From Acidobacteriota bacterium (GTDB lineage: Bacteria; Acidobacteriota; Terriglobia; Versatilivoradales; Versatilivoraceae), in NCBI GenBank assembly GCA_028875575.1, contig JAPPDF010000101.1, positions 38,129 through 102,128 of the forward strand: DNA of 64,000 nt, in the 5' to 3' direction. The notes under the pieces are model-generated. The model saw only the letters and a program-made list of their open reading frames with translations. It was not told the DNA's origin and searched no databases. The translations under genes were made by a program, and so were the position numbers. Positions 27,598-37,095 of this stretch are shown here, piece by piece (the stretch's first letter is position 1; every line of letters begins with the position of its first letter).

Positions 27598-28482
27598 CTA
27601 TTCACGTCCTTCAATTGCAAAGATTCTGTTCGTTGCCGGCAGACTTAGAATCCGCGAATAGTGGTGGACCCGGGTCAATTCCCGGTCGTCCTGGAGGATC
27701 GGGGTCTCGTCCTCGATAACGAAATCGGCAAAGTGAGGAGCGTTGAACGCAACGAAGGCCAACGAGAGTGCGTCAGGCAAACGCTCATGGCGCCGGCTCA
27801 GGTCGGGAAAGGCAATGGGCCCCGTATCCACCTGATAGGTCGGTTCTTCATCTCGAATGTTCATGGTCTTGACGGGAAACTCAATGATGGCCGTCAAGCC
27901 GGTATCCGCCCCGTTGATTTCGGTTTGGGCGACCAGGGGAAGCGCTTCGGCGGTAGCTCGGTGGATTTCGTCTGTCGTCGACACCAGTCGGTTGGCTCGA
28001 GGCGTTTTCACTTGATAGATCTGTCCCCCCCAAAGGTCCTCCGCCTTTCTCCATTCCCGGTAGCGAGGATTCAGATAGGCCTTGCGTCGAAAGAGAATGC
28101 CGTCCTCAGGACCGAAGATGGGAATGAAGTCGTAGTTGTCCTCCATGAAGAGGTCTTTCCGGGCGAAAGTGTTCTCGCTCTTGCAGGAAGCGCACTGATA
28201 GTAGTCATGGGTCGTGCCGGTGCGTTCATCGAGGATGCGCGTGCGGGACTCTACCAGGAAGCGAACCCGGTTTGAGGAGACCGTGCCCGAGATGAAGGAT
28301 TGACCATAGTCGATCACCGGCCACTGCCCGCCCGAGGATTTCCCGGCAGACCCGCATCCCCCCATCCAGGCGCCGGCGGCTCCCAACAGAGACGAACCGG
28401 CGCCGGCCTGAATAAAGGCGCGGCGACTCAGGAAGGGCTCCGATTCCCGTCGAGGCGCCCTTCGGAGTGGGTATTTCTTCAC
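27598..28482 (-). CDS. Tat-exported protein of unknown function
   Basis: 294 residues; I do not recognise the family. GTG start with AAAGGAGAG 8 nt upstream. The N-terminus has a Tat motif (FLSRRAFIQAG) and a following GGCGSAG that could be lipidated. Near the middle is a CASC pair (YYQCASCKSENTFARKDLF), followed by a segment rich in aromatic and charged residues and a predicted beta-rich second half. It lies between DUF1501 and the glycosidase-like lipoprotein in the same operon, so it may take part in the same extracellular process. No enzymatic motif seen. Confidence 0.7.
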   Translation of the reverse strand: MKKYPLRRAPRRESEPFLSRRAFIQAGAGSSLLGAAGAWMGGCGSAGKSSGGQWPVIDYGQSFISGTVSSNRVRFLVESRTRILDERTGTTHDYYQCASCKSENTFARKDLFMEDNYDFIPIFGPEDGILFRRKAYLNPRYREWRKAEDLWGGQIYQVKTPRANRLVSTTDEIHRATAEALPLVAQTEINGADTGLTAIIEFPVKTMNIRDEEPTYQVDTGPIAFPDLSRRHERLPDALSLAFVAFNAPHFADFVIEDETPILQDDRELTRVHHYSRILSLPATNRIFAIEGRE

Positions 28483-28663
28483 GACGTTCTCTCCTTTCCG
28501 AGATCTGCGGGAGAGATCAGCGGCCCGAAGGGCAACCTGTTAATCGTTCAGTGGGGGAACGCTCCGGATCGACCCTTTGCCCCGAAGAATAGAGGCTGCG
28601 GTTTCAGGTTTCCTGCCACCCGGAGATGGAATGGAGCGCCAGTCCGCCTGCGGTCGAAGCCGC

Positions 28664-30007
28664 TCAGATCAACTCCGCGATCGGCTTTCCGGTTTCGTCG
28701 TTGATGGAGTTGGCGATCTTGAGGGGACGGCCAATGGGGTGCATATACTCCCGGGTCCAATCGATGCCCAGGGCCTTGTAGATGGTGGCCAGCAGATCTC
28801 CAATGGTCACCATGCGGTCCGCTACGTAGGCTCCCCGCTCGTCGCTGGCGCCGATGATCTGCCCTCCACGGATGCCTCCTCCCCCCAGGACCATCGACCA
28901 GCAGTGGCACCAGTGATCCCTGCCTCCTCCGGGGTTGAGATCGTAGGTCCGGCCGAACTCGCCCATGGCAATCACCAGGGTCGATTCCAGCAGGCCCCTT
29001 TCCTCCAAATCCGTCAACAACGTGGAGAGGGTCTGATCCAGCACGGGCACCAGGACGTCCTTGTGCTGCTTGTCATTGGTGCCGTGGGTGTCCCAATTGC
29101 GCCCGGTCTCGACCCGCTTCCGGTCGTAAGCCGTCACAAAACGGCTGCCTGCTTCCACCAGCCGCCGGGCAATGAGCACACTTTGGCCGAACATGTGCCG
29201 GCCATAGGCGTCCTTGAGCTTTTCAGGCTCCCGGGAAAGATCGAAGGCTTGCCGCACCGACTGCGACAAGACCATTTTCAGGGCCTGCTGTCGAAACTTG
29301 TCCAGATTGGCGTACTCGGTGCTCTCAACCGCTTGACGGTAACGCCCGTCGACCAGCTTGAGAAACGCATTGCGAGCCTCGATCCTTTCAAGCGTGAGGG
29401 ACTCGGGCAAGCTCAATTCGGGAATGTTGTAGTCCTGCCGGTTCGGGTTCGGGATCTGCAACGGATCGTACTGGGCTCCCAAGAAGTGGGACCTGAAATA
29501 GTCGCGAGCGCTGGCGCTGATCTCCGGAACCATGACGTTGGGAGGAACGTTGTGGCGCTGTCCCAGCTCCTTTGTAATGACGGAGCTGAATGCAGGAAAC
29601 TTCATGGCCGGGCTGGGTCTGTGTCCCGTCATGGCGTAATGGTGGGCCACCCCGTGGTTATTTTCCTCGGTGTGCATCGAGCGGATGACCGCCAGCTTGT
29701 CCATTTTCCTGGACATCCTCGGCAGCAGCTCCGAGATCTGAATTCCCGGCACGTTGGTGGAAATGGGTTTGAAGGAGCTGTTGGGTTTGGGATCCCAGGT
29801 GTCGATGTGACTCGGTCCGCCGTCCAGCCAGAGCAGAATACAGGCCTCGGCCCTTTTGCTGGTGGGCCTACCCTTCACCGCACCCAATGCCGCTTCGAGT
29901 TCCAGGATTCGACCGAGGGTGATCCCCAGGAAACCCAGGGATCCCGCCCTCAAGACCGCTCGACGGCTGATCGGGCTGGTTGGACTCAATCCCTCCAATT
30001 GGTTCAT
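28664..30007 (-). CDS. DUF1501 family protein (Tat-exported, sulfatase-fold)
   Basis: A 447-residue DUF1501 protein. ATG 30007 is preceded by GAGGAG; the Tat region is ISRRAVLRAGSLGFLGITLG. Family features: LWLDGGPSHIDTWDPKP, IRSMHTEENNHGVAHHYAMTGHRP, VIAMGEFGRTYDLNPGGGRDHW. The fold is related to alkaline phosphatases and sulfatases. DUF1501 genes usually follow a DUF1549/DUF1553 gene, as here, and the pair is thought to act outside the cytoplasm; the biochemical role is not established. A family B element sits only 19 bp upstream of its start, separating it from its partner. Confidence 0.9.
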   Translation of the reverse strand: MNQLEGLSPTSPISRRAVLRAGSLGFLGITLGRILELEAALGAVKGRPTSKRAEACILLWLDGGPSHIDTWDPKPNSSFKPISTNVPGIQISELLPRMSRKMDKLAVIRSMHTEENNHGVAHHYAMTGHRPSPAMKFPAFSSVITKELGQRHNVPPNVMVPEISASARDYFRSHFLGAQYDPLQIPNPNRQDYNIPELSLPESLTLERIEARNAFLKLVDGRYRQAVESTEYANLDKFRQQALKMVLSQSVRQAFDLSREPEKLKDAYGRHMFGQSVLIARRLVEAGSRFVTAYDRKRVETGRNWDTHGTNDKQHKDVLVPVLDQTLSTLLTDLEERGLLESTLVIAMGEFGRTYDLNPGGGRDHWCHCWSMVLGGGGIRGGQIIGASDERGAYVADRMVTIGDLLATIYKALGIDWTREYMHPIGRPLKIANSINDETGKPIAELI

Positions 30008-30026
30008 GAGTGGCTCCTCATCCGGG

Positions 30027-30299
30027 CTAGTGTCCTGTAACAGAAATAAGATTACCATCTCCGATGGAGGTTCCACCGGGAAACGGTCGGTAGGAGAGAC
30101 GCGTCGCGTTTCAGCCAGATGGCACCGTTGCGCTCACCCTCCCCGGAACCTCCATCGGCCCTGCGGGTTCGGGCGGAACGGCACCGTCTTCGTCGTCGCT
30201 CCTCCTCGCAATGAACAGCATTGGCTCGTCGTCGCTCCTAGAATCCGGCACCGTTGCGCTCCGAAAGATGGCAACCCTATTTCTGTTACAGAACACTAG
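30027..30299. mobile_element. Family B inverted-repeat element, copy 2
   Basis: 273 bp with CTAG at both outermost ends and arms starting CTAGTGTCCTGTAACAG (left) and CTAGTGTTCTGTAACAG (right, read inward). It fills the whole DUF1549-DUF1501 junction: its right terminal CTAG contains the TAG stop of the DUF1549 gene, and its left end is 19 bp from the DUF1501 start. Same orientation as copy 1. No coding capacity. Confidence 0.87.
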
Positions 30300-32845
30300 T
30301 GGTTGCTGGCGAACTCGCGTGAACAAATCACAGCCCAAAGCAGATCTTCCAAGGCCTCTCGCCTGGAAGTCTGCTTCTGGATCAGACTCTCCAAACCGGC
30401 CTGTTCCTCTTCGTTCGGGAACCGTGAAAGGGCAGCCAGGTAGAGTTCTTCAATGATCTCTCGGTTGGAAGCTTTCCGTTGGAGCAACCGATCGATCCGC
30501 CCTCCCTTTTTACCCAACTTTTCGTTATAGGTGGGGCTCACCGTCATATGGAGGGCCTGCATGAGGTTTACCTTGCCGTCTCTGGCCACGACCACATCCC
30601 GCTTGGGGCGTTCGAAGACCTCCAGAAACCGATTGGCGTAGCTGGCGGGATATTTCAGATTGATGGCTCGGGTCCCGGGCGGCGCCGTTCCGCTCAACAT
30701 CCCCTCGGCCATATACAGCTCCGGAACGCCGGTTACAGTCGAAATCGCGTCCAGAAGAACCTCCGCTTCCAGTGGTCGAGGGTAGGCCCGCGAGTAGTTC
30801 AGACGGTCCCCCCCGTTGTTGGCATTGGGTCGACTGCCAAGTTGGTAGGTCCTGGAAGAAACAATCCGCCGCATCAGATGCTTCAGGTCATAGCCGTGCT
30901 CCTGAAAGTCCACAGCCAACCGATTCAACAAGCTCGGATGGGTCGGCGGGTTGCCCAGGCGAAAGTCGTCGACCGGATCCACAATCCCTCTTCCGAAGAA
31001 ATGACCCCACATCCGGTTAACCATGGCTTGGGCAAAGTAGGGATGGGTCGTCATCCAGGTGGCCAACTCCCGTCGGAGGTCGCGACGGTCCCGGCCGGGT
31101 AGCACTCGACCATCGAGGAAGGTCGGCGGCACCAACTGTTTGGTGCGCGGGTGGCGGTTCTCTCGGAAGGACAGCGCGCTCTTACCCTCCCCGAAATTCA
31201 CCTCGTGCCCGTCGGGATCGTCGAAGACCACGTTGTCGAATGCCCAATCGGTATTGGTCACGCGGCGATAGAAAGCCGCCAGTCCCCAGAACTGATCCTG
31301 CGTCCAACGGTCATAGGGATGGTTATGGCACTGGGCGCAATCCATCCTTCGGCCCATGAAGACCCGAAACTGCTCGGCCACGATCCGTTCCAAGGCCGGG
31401 GGCTTGTTGTTGTCGATCAGGTAGATTCGCGAGGGGCCATCGTAGCCTTGAGCCGCAATGCTTTCCCGCGCCATTTGATCGTAGGACTTGTTTGCGGCCA
31501 GGCTCTTTCTGACCCACTCCCAATAGACATGAACCCACCGATAGTGTCCCCTGACCCGGAAGAGGTCGGCAAAGCGGAAGGTCCAGTAGTCCACATACTC
31601 CGGGGATTCCAGCAGCGCCTCGATCAGCTTCTCCCGCTTGTCCTCCTCCCGGCTGCCCAAAAATTCCCGTACCCGTTCGGGCGGTGGCAACGTCCCGGTC
31701 AAGTCCAGACACACTCTCCGGATGAATTCCCCATCCTCCGACAACTCCGACGGAATCAGGTGAAATCGCCGCAGCTTCCCAAAAACCTCCTCATCGATGA
31801 AGTTCTGCCGCGGAACCTCCGGATACTCCTGTATCGCCTCCCCGATCACCCCAAACCGCACTTCGGCGGCTCGACCCGCCGTCCGGATCATGATCGCCGC
31901 TTCTCCATTGCCTACGGCTTCAACCAGCCCATCTTCACCGACCCGCACGACTTCCTCGTTGAGCGATTCATACCTCACTTGCCCGGTGATGTCTTCCTGA
32001 CGACCATCCGAAAAATAGGCCGTTACCGCCAACTGGTGCTTTCCTTTCTCCTCAATCACCGCTTCGCCCGGAAACACCTCCACTCGCTCTACCTTGAGTC
32101 CTGCCTCCCCATTCCCTTCAAAACCGGCTCCCCGGCTCACCCAGTTCAATACCGCCTCATAGTCCGCCGTCTCCACTCCCAGCCGCTCCCCTCCTCCGTG
32201 AGCCACCTTGAAGCTCGGTTTCCGCAACAGCAGGCTCTCTTCAGGCCGGTCAAGGTCAACGCGCGAATGGCGCGGACCCAGCGGCTCAGCCGTCAGGACC
32301 TGGTATCCCCCTCCGCGCACAATCCACTGGTAGTCTTCCGCCGGATCGGTAGCATCCAACGACAACCGGAATCCTCCTCTCCCCTTCACCCCTCCGTGGC
32401 AGCTGCTGCCGTTGCAGCCGCGCTTGGTCAATATCCCTCCGATGTCCCAACTGAAGCTGAACGGGCGTCTCCGCCCGGTGCCCACCGTCAAAATCCCTGC
32501 CTGCGCCGCCCTGCCTCCCAATTCGGCTCTCAACTCCGTCCGTCCCGAACTCACCGAAACCACCTGTCCCAATGCCCCCAGCCGCGCGATAGACGGGTCC
32601 GCAATCGTTAACCGGCTGGCGGAAGTCACCTCTCGCTGCAGGCCATCCGAGAATTCTCCCAGCACCAGAAATCGCCGTGTCGCACCCGTCCCCTGCAGCT
32701 CCACCGCCTCCGGCTCCAGCCGAATGGATACCAACTCCGGCTCACCCGAATTCCAGCGCACACCCTCGGAGCCCGCCTCCCGATGGCCGAGGCTCAGTAT
32801 CAGCACGGTCACTACCGCTCCCTTGACCCAATGCCGGCCCGTCAT
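30296..32845 (-). CDS. DUF1549/DUF1553 (PSD1-type) protein with Ig-like and heme-type cysteine motifs
   Basis: A large exported protein, 849 residues from ATG 32845 (a TTG 18 bp upstream is the alternative). Order: signal segment (GAVVTVLILSLG), a bacterial Ig-like domain (VSIRLEPEAVELQGTGATRRF), a GCNGSSCHGG motif (CX4CH) like the planctomycete cytochrome-type domain, a second Ig-like domain, DUF1549 (FIDEEVFGKLRRFHLIPSEL), CAQCHNHPYDRW (CXXCH) and DUF1553, ending WAVICSREFASNH. That ending matches the usual family C-terminus, so the protein looks complete although its stop codon lies in a repeat element. Probably exported, possibly heme-binding; function unknown. Confidence 0.88.
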   Translation of the reverse strand: MTGRHWVKGAVVTVLILSLGHREAGSEGVRWNSGEPELVSIRLEPEAVELQGTGATRRFLVLGEFSDGLQREVTSASRLTIADPSIARLGALGQVVSVSSGRTELRAELGGRAAQAGILTVGTGRRRPFSFSWDIGGILTKRGCNGSSCHGGVKGRGGFRLSLDATDPAEDYQWIVRGGGYQVLTAEPLGPRHSRVDLDRPEESLLLRKPSFKVAHGGGERLGVETADYEAVLNWVSRGAGFEGNGEAGLKVERVEVFPGEAVIEEKGKHQLAVTAYFSDGRQEDITGQVRYESLNEEVVRVGEDGLVEAVGNGEAAIMIRTAGRAAEVRFGVIGEAIQEYPEVPRQNFIDEEVFGKLRRFHLIPSELSEDGEFIRRVCLDLTGTLPPPERVREFLGSREEDKREKLIEALLESPEYVDYWTFRFADLFRVRGHYRWVHVYWEWVRKSLAANKSYDQMARESIAAQGYDGPSRIYLIDNNKPPALERIVAEQFRVFMGRRMDCAQCHNHPYDRWTQDQFWGLAAFYRRVTNTDWAFDNVVFDDPDGHEVNFGEGKSALSFRENRHPRTKQLVPPTFLDGRVLPGRDRRDLRRELATWMTTHPYFAQAMVNRMWGHFFGRGIVDPVDDFRLGNPPTHPSLLNRLAVDFQEHGYDLKHLMRRIVSSRTYQLGSRPNANNGGDRLNYSRAYPRPLEAEVLLDAISTVTGVPELYMAEGMLSGTAPPGTRAINLKYPASYANRFLEVFERPKRDVVVARDGKVNLMQALHMTVSPTYNEKLGKKGGRIDRLLQRKASNREIIEELYLAALSRFPNEEEQAGLESLIQKQTSRREALEDLLWAVICSREFASNH

Positions 32846-32897
32846 TTTCAGCCCTGTGCTCAAGAGTATTTCCCGGTTCGGTGAAATGGAATGCGTC

Positions 32898-34856
32898 TCA
32901 GTTCCTTGCGGCCATCGTGGCCTGCTCGGTCTCCGGACGACTGATCATCAACAGGATTTCCTGCACCGCCAGCGCCTTGCCGATCTTCCCATCGACAATG
33001 GGCCGAGCCGTCAACCGGATCTGTTGGGGCATCGGCGTTGCGGGGGCGTCCCGACCGGCCATCAGGACCATGGTGGCCAAGTGACGAGGCGGGAAAAATC
33101 GCTCCTTGTGCATTGCCCCGCGTCCGTTTCCCGTCTCCAACAGGCGAGGGTTGACCCTGGTCGTCGCCGCGGCAAGAGCTTGCACCCCGGTGGGAAGATT
33201 CTCCAGTGTCAGGGCGATTTCCCCGTCAAAGCCCTCCTCCGGCTCGGTCACCACGGTGAGCTTCCGGGTTTCTCCACTCCGCAAGTTGATGTGATCGACC
33301 ACTTCCCCTCTCCCGATTTTGACGGCAACCTCTCCCAGGTGGGGCACCTGCGGGCGAACCAGCACGCGATATCGGAAGTGCGGGGCAGCTCTTCGGGTGG
33401 TCAGATCGCGAACCTGCAAGAAATATTCCCCCGCTTGCTCGAAGGTGTAAACGGTCTTGGCTTTTATGGACTTGATCCAGTCGTCTCCCACGCCTGCCAC
33501 TTCCCGGTAGATGTTGCTCACCAGTTCCGTTCCTTTACCGTCGACGACAATCAGGTGCGGATTGAAGAAGGGCGGCACGGTGTCGGGCGTCTCGATTTCG
33601 AATGCCAATGCCTCTCCCGATCCCGCTTCAAATCGAAAGATATCCACGTCACCCGGATGTTGTATGGCCCCCTCCACCGTCATCGGAATGGACAGTTGCG
33701 CTGCCCGCGAGGCCCAATCGTTCGGTTCTTCTTCCCGGGTCGGAATCGGCAACCGAAGCGTGTTGGATCGATCGATGCCTTCCGACGTTGGTGACCGATT
33801 GGAATTTTTGGGGCGAGCAGAGTCTTTGGCACCATCGGCGGTCTTGCCCTGCTGGTCCGGTTCCGAGACCCGGATCGCCCGCGACCACAAACGGCTGAGG
33901 TGATCGCGATCGATCCTTCTGGAAAAATCCCGTTCCTGCCAGACAAGGGGACTTGAACCGTGGGCGGGATCGCCCGGAAAACGGCGGTGGCTGGCTCCCG
34001 AATCCCGTGCCGGCGTGGGAATGACCCGAAGCTGGTAAGAATAGTCGGGGCCTCCTTGACCCTCCAATGTCCCTACCTCCGCCAAATAGCGCCCCTTCTT
34101 GTCGAATCGGCGAATCAATCTCGGCAGGAAATGAGAGGTCACCCACTGGTGAGTTCCCGGACCGGGGCCCGTTTCGTCCCTGACTTCCAACCGTACGATC
34201 CGCTGAGGATCGAACCAGCTTCCCGCGGGCTCGTAGAGGATCAGCTGCGGGTCGCCGGCCACGGTTGCGGCGGCAAAGGTGGAGGTGATCAATTCAAAAC
34301 GCAGGTGCTCTCCTTCGGCGACATCAAAAGCATAGTAGTCCAGTTCGCTGGGGTGACCGAGCCTGCCGTTCACAACTACCGGAAATCGGATGTGCTGGGC
34401 GCTCGACGGGGAACTGATGGAATGCTCGCTTTCGTGGATCTGCGGCTCGGGATTGACCAGCAACGACAGTGGGTTCGAGAGTCCCTGGCGGGAGACCAGT
34501 CGAAAAGTATGAGCACCCACGGCCGCCTTGTCGTCCACATGGAGTTTCAGGACGACGTGGTGGAACTCCTTGGTGTCTTTGGCCGTTGTACCGGCCTGCT
34601 GAACGACGTCGACCTCTTCAACCGTCTTCTCTATCTTCCGGACTTCCGCCTCGAGCGCGTCGCAGTCAAACCAGACACCATAGACGCTGCCCAGATTCTC
34701 TCCTCGAATGCGCACCTCGAAACTCGTTCCCGGCTGTCCACCCAGAGGGAACAGGGATTTGACTTGCGGATCTGCTTTCTCCTTCGCAGATACCGAGTTT
34801 CCTGAAGCGGCCAGGAATAGGGAAACGACCAGGAACGCACGGAGAGGTAGCCTCAT
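32898..34856 (-). CDS. Exported PPC-domain protein
   Basis: A 652-residue protein starting at ATG 34856, with a Sec signal (FLVVSLFLAASGNSVSA). After an IPT/TIG-like segment (VKSLFPLGGQPGTSFEVRI) come two pre-peptidase C-terminal (PPC)-type beta domains: LGHPSELDYYAFDVAEGEHL and IQHPGDVDIFRFEAGSGEAL, each followed by YSYQLRV or FRYRVLV strands. No peptidase domain is present. It is the first gene of a minus-strand run with DUF1549 53 bp downstream; such PPC proteins often accompany DUF1549/DUF1501 pairs. Role unknown, probably adhesive or structural outside the cell. Confidence 0.78.
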   Translation of the reverse strand: MRLPLRAFLVVSLFLAASGNSVSAKEKADPQVKSLFPLGGQPGTSFEVRIRGENLGSVYGVWFDCDALEAEVRKIEKTVEEVDVVQQAGTTAKDTKEFHHVVLKLHVDDKAAVGAHTFRLVSRQGLSNPLSLLVNPEPQIHESEHSISSPSSAQHIRFPVVVNGRLGHPSELDYYAFDVAEGEHLRFELITSTFAAATVAGDPQLILYEPAGSWFDPQRIVRLEVRDETGPGPGTHQWVTSHFLPRLIRRFDKKGRYLAEVGTLEGQGGPDYSYQLRVIPTPARDSGASHRRFPGDPAHGSSPLVWQERDFSRRIDRDHLSRLWSRAIRVSEPDQQGKTADGAKDSARPKNSNRSPTSEGIDRSNTLRLPIPTREEEPNDWASRAAQLSIPMTVEGAIQHPGDVDIFRFEAGSGEALAFEIETPDTVPPFFNPHLIVVDGKGTELVSNIYREVAGVGDDWIKSIKAKTVYTFEQAGEYFLQVRDLTTRRAAPHFRYRVLVRPQVPHLGEVAVKIGRGEVVDHINLRSGETRKLTVVTEPEEGFDGEIALTLENLPTGVQALAAATTRVNPRLLETGNGRGAMHKERFFPPRHLATMVLMAGRDAPATPMPQQIRLTARPIVDGKIGKALAVQEILLMISRPETEQATMAARN

Positions 34857-34971
34857 GGACCTTTTTCCTGTCAACGGGCCGGGCGGATGCTTGCCAAGTG
34901 TAAGCCTTTGGGTGTGCACCGGATAGCCCCAATATACAGAGACCAGGCCAACCTGACAACTCGAAAGGAAG

Positions 34972-35245
34972 CTCGTGTTCCGTCTCAGTAACAGGGTTGT
35001 CACCTTTCGGAGCCCAACGGCGCCGGATTTCAGGAGCGACGACGATGCAATGCCCCTTCATTGTGAGGAGGAGCGACGACGAAGACGGTGGCGTTCCCCC
35101 CGAACCCCTTGGGCCGATGGAGGTTCCGGTCAGGGAAAGCAGAACGATGCCTGTTAGCTGAAACGCAATGAGCCTCTCCTGCCGACTGTTTCCCGGTGGA
35201 ACCTCCATCGGAGATGGCAACACTATTTCTGAGACAGAACACGAG
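34972..35245. mobile_element. Family B inverted-repeat element, copy 3 (inverted orientation)
   Basis: 274 bp, ends CTCGTGTTCCGTCTCAG (left) and CTCGTGTTCTGTCTCAG (right, read inward). The interior is the reverse complement of copies 1 and 2. Lies between two divergent genes (34856 and 35307) and fills most of that 450-bp spacer; the rest shows no other recognisable feature. Confidence 0.85.
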
Positions 35246-35306
35246 TGACCCCGGACCACAAAAGCCTTGACAAGTAACTCAGAAAGATCACACTTGAGGC
35301 CCGATC

Positions 35307-35813
35307 ATGAAGCCATACCTTTACATTCTGATCGTCCTGTCGGTTGGAGGGATCATCGGCTTTTTTGTGGGCCGGGAATTGGTTGTCGCCCCGCCCCGGG
35401 TCGAAACCCCGGTGGAGACCACCCAGGCCGACTCGGAAGCGATTCTCCAGATCCTGGAAAGGCAGGTCGAGGCATATCGGCTCCGGGATGCGCTCCTGCT
35501 GATGCGGGATTGCGAGGAGTCTTTCGTGGAAATCGATGGAAACAGCGGCAGGAGCTACAGTCTGGCTCAGGCGCTCGTTCTTTACCACGAGCTGTTCCAA
35601 CCTGAGCAGGGCATTCGCCTCCGACTCGGACAGCCCGAGGTGACCATCACCCACAACTCTGCGGTGGTTCGATCACGCTATGTCAAGACATCGGACAGAT
35701 ACGCCGATCAGGGCATTGAGAGCGTGACGGGAGACGGGCAGTGGCTGCTGACCAAAGTTGGAAACATTTGGCAGATCACTGTTTTCTTCAGAACCGAAAC
35801 CATACAGCCATAG
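35307..35813 (+). CDS. Membrane-anchored NTF2/SnoaL-like protein
   Basis: 168 residues: one N-terminal membrane segment (YLYILIVLSVGGIIGFFVG), then a domain with the NTF2-like pattern (ILQILERQVEAYRLRDALLL, VEIDGNSGRSYSLAQAL, VTITHNSAVVRSRYVK, GQWLLTKVGNIWQITVFF). ATG with GAGG upstream. These domains bind small molecules or act as accessory folds; nothing here shows a specific ligand. The next gene follows on the same strand 79 bp later. Confidence 0.62.
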   Translation: MKPYLYILIVLSVGGIIGFFVGRELVVAPPRVETPVETTQADSEAILQILERQVEAYRLRDALLLMRDCEESFVEIDGNSGRSYSLAQALVLYHELFQPEQGIRLRLGQPEVTITHNSAVVRSRYVKTSDRYADQGIESVTGDGQWLLTKVGNIWQITVFFRTETIQP

Positions 35814-35892
35814 GGTTCCAGGTATTGCCGCCATCTACCCTGGATGGAGCGGCCTTGAATCAGGCCCGCAAGGATCTTTGGGAGGGCTCACC

Positions 35893-36249
35893 TTGCTGAA
35901 TTTCGAGACCTATTACCTCATCTCCATTCCCGGATTTGTGGTGGGCATCATGACCGGGCGTTTTTTTGCCGGGCGCCACTGGCAGAAGATGCGCGGCCGC
36001 ATGGGCAGCGCCGCCAGGCTCATCGGCGGGCTGGCCTTTCTGGGCTACCTGGTCTCCATTCCCCTGATCCTGGCGATCATGTTGATCTACCTGATCAATT
36101 TGCCGGACGCTCAGCCGGCAAAGATAGCTGTCACCTTGTTGGCCGCTCTTTGGATGGTGGCCAATTTCGTCCTGGAAATCGCCAACATGGGCAACCGCCG
36201 GTTTCCCAATTCACCTCCCGCCACCGACGCCTCCTCCTCAACCGATTGA
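35893..36249 (+). CDS. Small integral membrane protein, unknown
   Basis: 118 residues with three probable membrane segments (YYLISIPGFVVGIMTG, IGGLAFLGYLVSIPLILAIML, IAVTLLAALWMVANFVLEI) and a polar serine-rich tail. The TTG start at 35893 is chosen because GGGAGG lies about 8 nt upstream and no ATG fits the first membrane segment. The frame continues upstream without similarity to a protein. Family not recognised. Confidence 0.5.
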   Translation: MLNFETYYLISIPGFVVGIMTGRFFAGRHWQKMRGRMGSAARLIGGLAFLGYLVSIPLILAIMLIYLINLPDAQPAKIAVTLLAALWMVANFVLEIANMGNRRFPNSPPATDASSSTD

Positions 36250-37095
36250 GCCTCCCTGCCAAACGGATCGGTTACGGTCACAGAGCGCAAGGCCGCCGCT
36301 GCCACTTTCGGTGCCCAAAACCCTGCAATTTTCAATGCCCATCGACAGACGCGGCGCTGCGTATGTGGCGGCAGCGGGTGATGGTGGCGTGAGGCGGCGT
36401 CTATTTGGAGAGGCGATGCGTTTCTGAACGGGTGCTTGCTATTCGCCGCATTCGCGGCCAGGTTGGCGCGAACTCATACGACCCCGGGTTGACACTTCCG
36501 CCCCAAGGAGAACGCCGATTGCGCTGCCAAACGCGACCTCTCCAGGCTTCGCCGGGCTTACCCTGCAGGCGACCCTGAGCCGCAGCTACGCAGCTCCTCC
36601 ATATCCCACAACACTGCAAGGGGAAACGTGCTTATTTACTGGGATATCCCCCGGGCGCCGGCCCCGGGGGCGCGGGCCGAGCGGCGAGACCCCGGCAGTT
36701 AGCCAGGGGCTGGAGCCGGCTCCCCCCACCCATCAGACTTCGCTTGGCTGGCTGAAGCCGCATCTGGGAGGCGCGGCGCCGCCCCCCCACCGCATCAGCC
36801 TTCGCCATTCGGCTCGGCTTCTGCGACTCCCCCTCCAGGGGGGAGTGATTGAGGCCAGCACAAGGCTTCCAGTAGAACTCTATCACTCCCCCCTGGAGGG
36901 GGAGTCGGTGAGACAAGGGCTCCGCCCGCAGTCGAACCGGTGGGGGGGACGGAACTAGCAAGATCGCCACATAGGAGATTAAGCCCGCAGTCGCGCCGGA
37001 GCGGGCCTCAGTCTCCGAGCTTCGCAAGAGGCCCCTGTTTCCCTCTGAATGATCCGCACGGCAGGTTGGGAACCGGACTTGCCTGGCAGCGCAGG
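36250..37095. other. Long non-coding spacer with a large inverted repeat
   Basis: No frame here looks like a real gene; the open frames have no start signals or conserved pattern. The stretch is compositionally odd (runs of C and G, CGGCTTCTGCGACTCC-type segments). Its only clear feature is the 25-bp inverted repeat listed separately. It lies between a plus-strand membrane-protein gene and the 3' end of cysK, so it is flanked by two gene ends. Confidence 0.55.
36825..36906. repeat. Perfect 25-bp inverted repeat with 32-nt loop
   Basis: Left arm 36825-36849 (GACTCCCCCTCCAGGGG then GGAGTGAT) and right arm 36882-36906 are exact reverse complements. Each arm is itself partly palindromic (CTCCCCCT/AGGGGGGAG). 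It could be a terminator for either flanking gene or a dispersed intergenic element; no other copy is in the window. Confidence 0.7.

Noticed and set aside
35030..35242. Short frames inside family B elements, for example SVAISDGGSTGKQ
   Set aside because: They recur in every copy because they are the repeat sequence; no start signal and no similarity to transposases.
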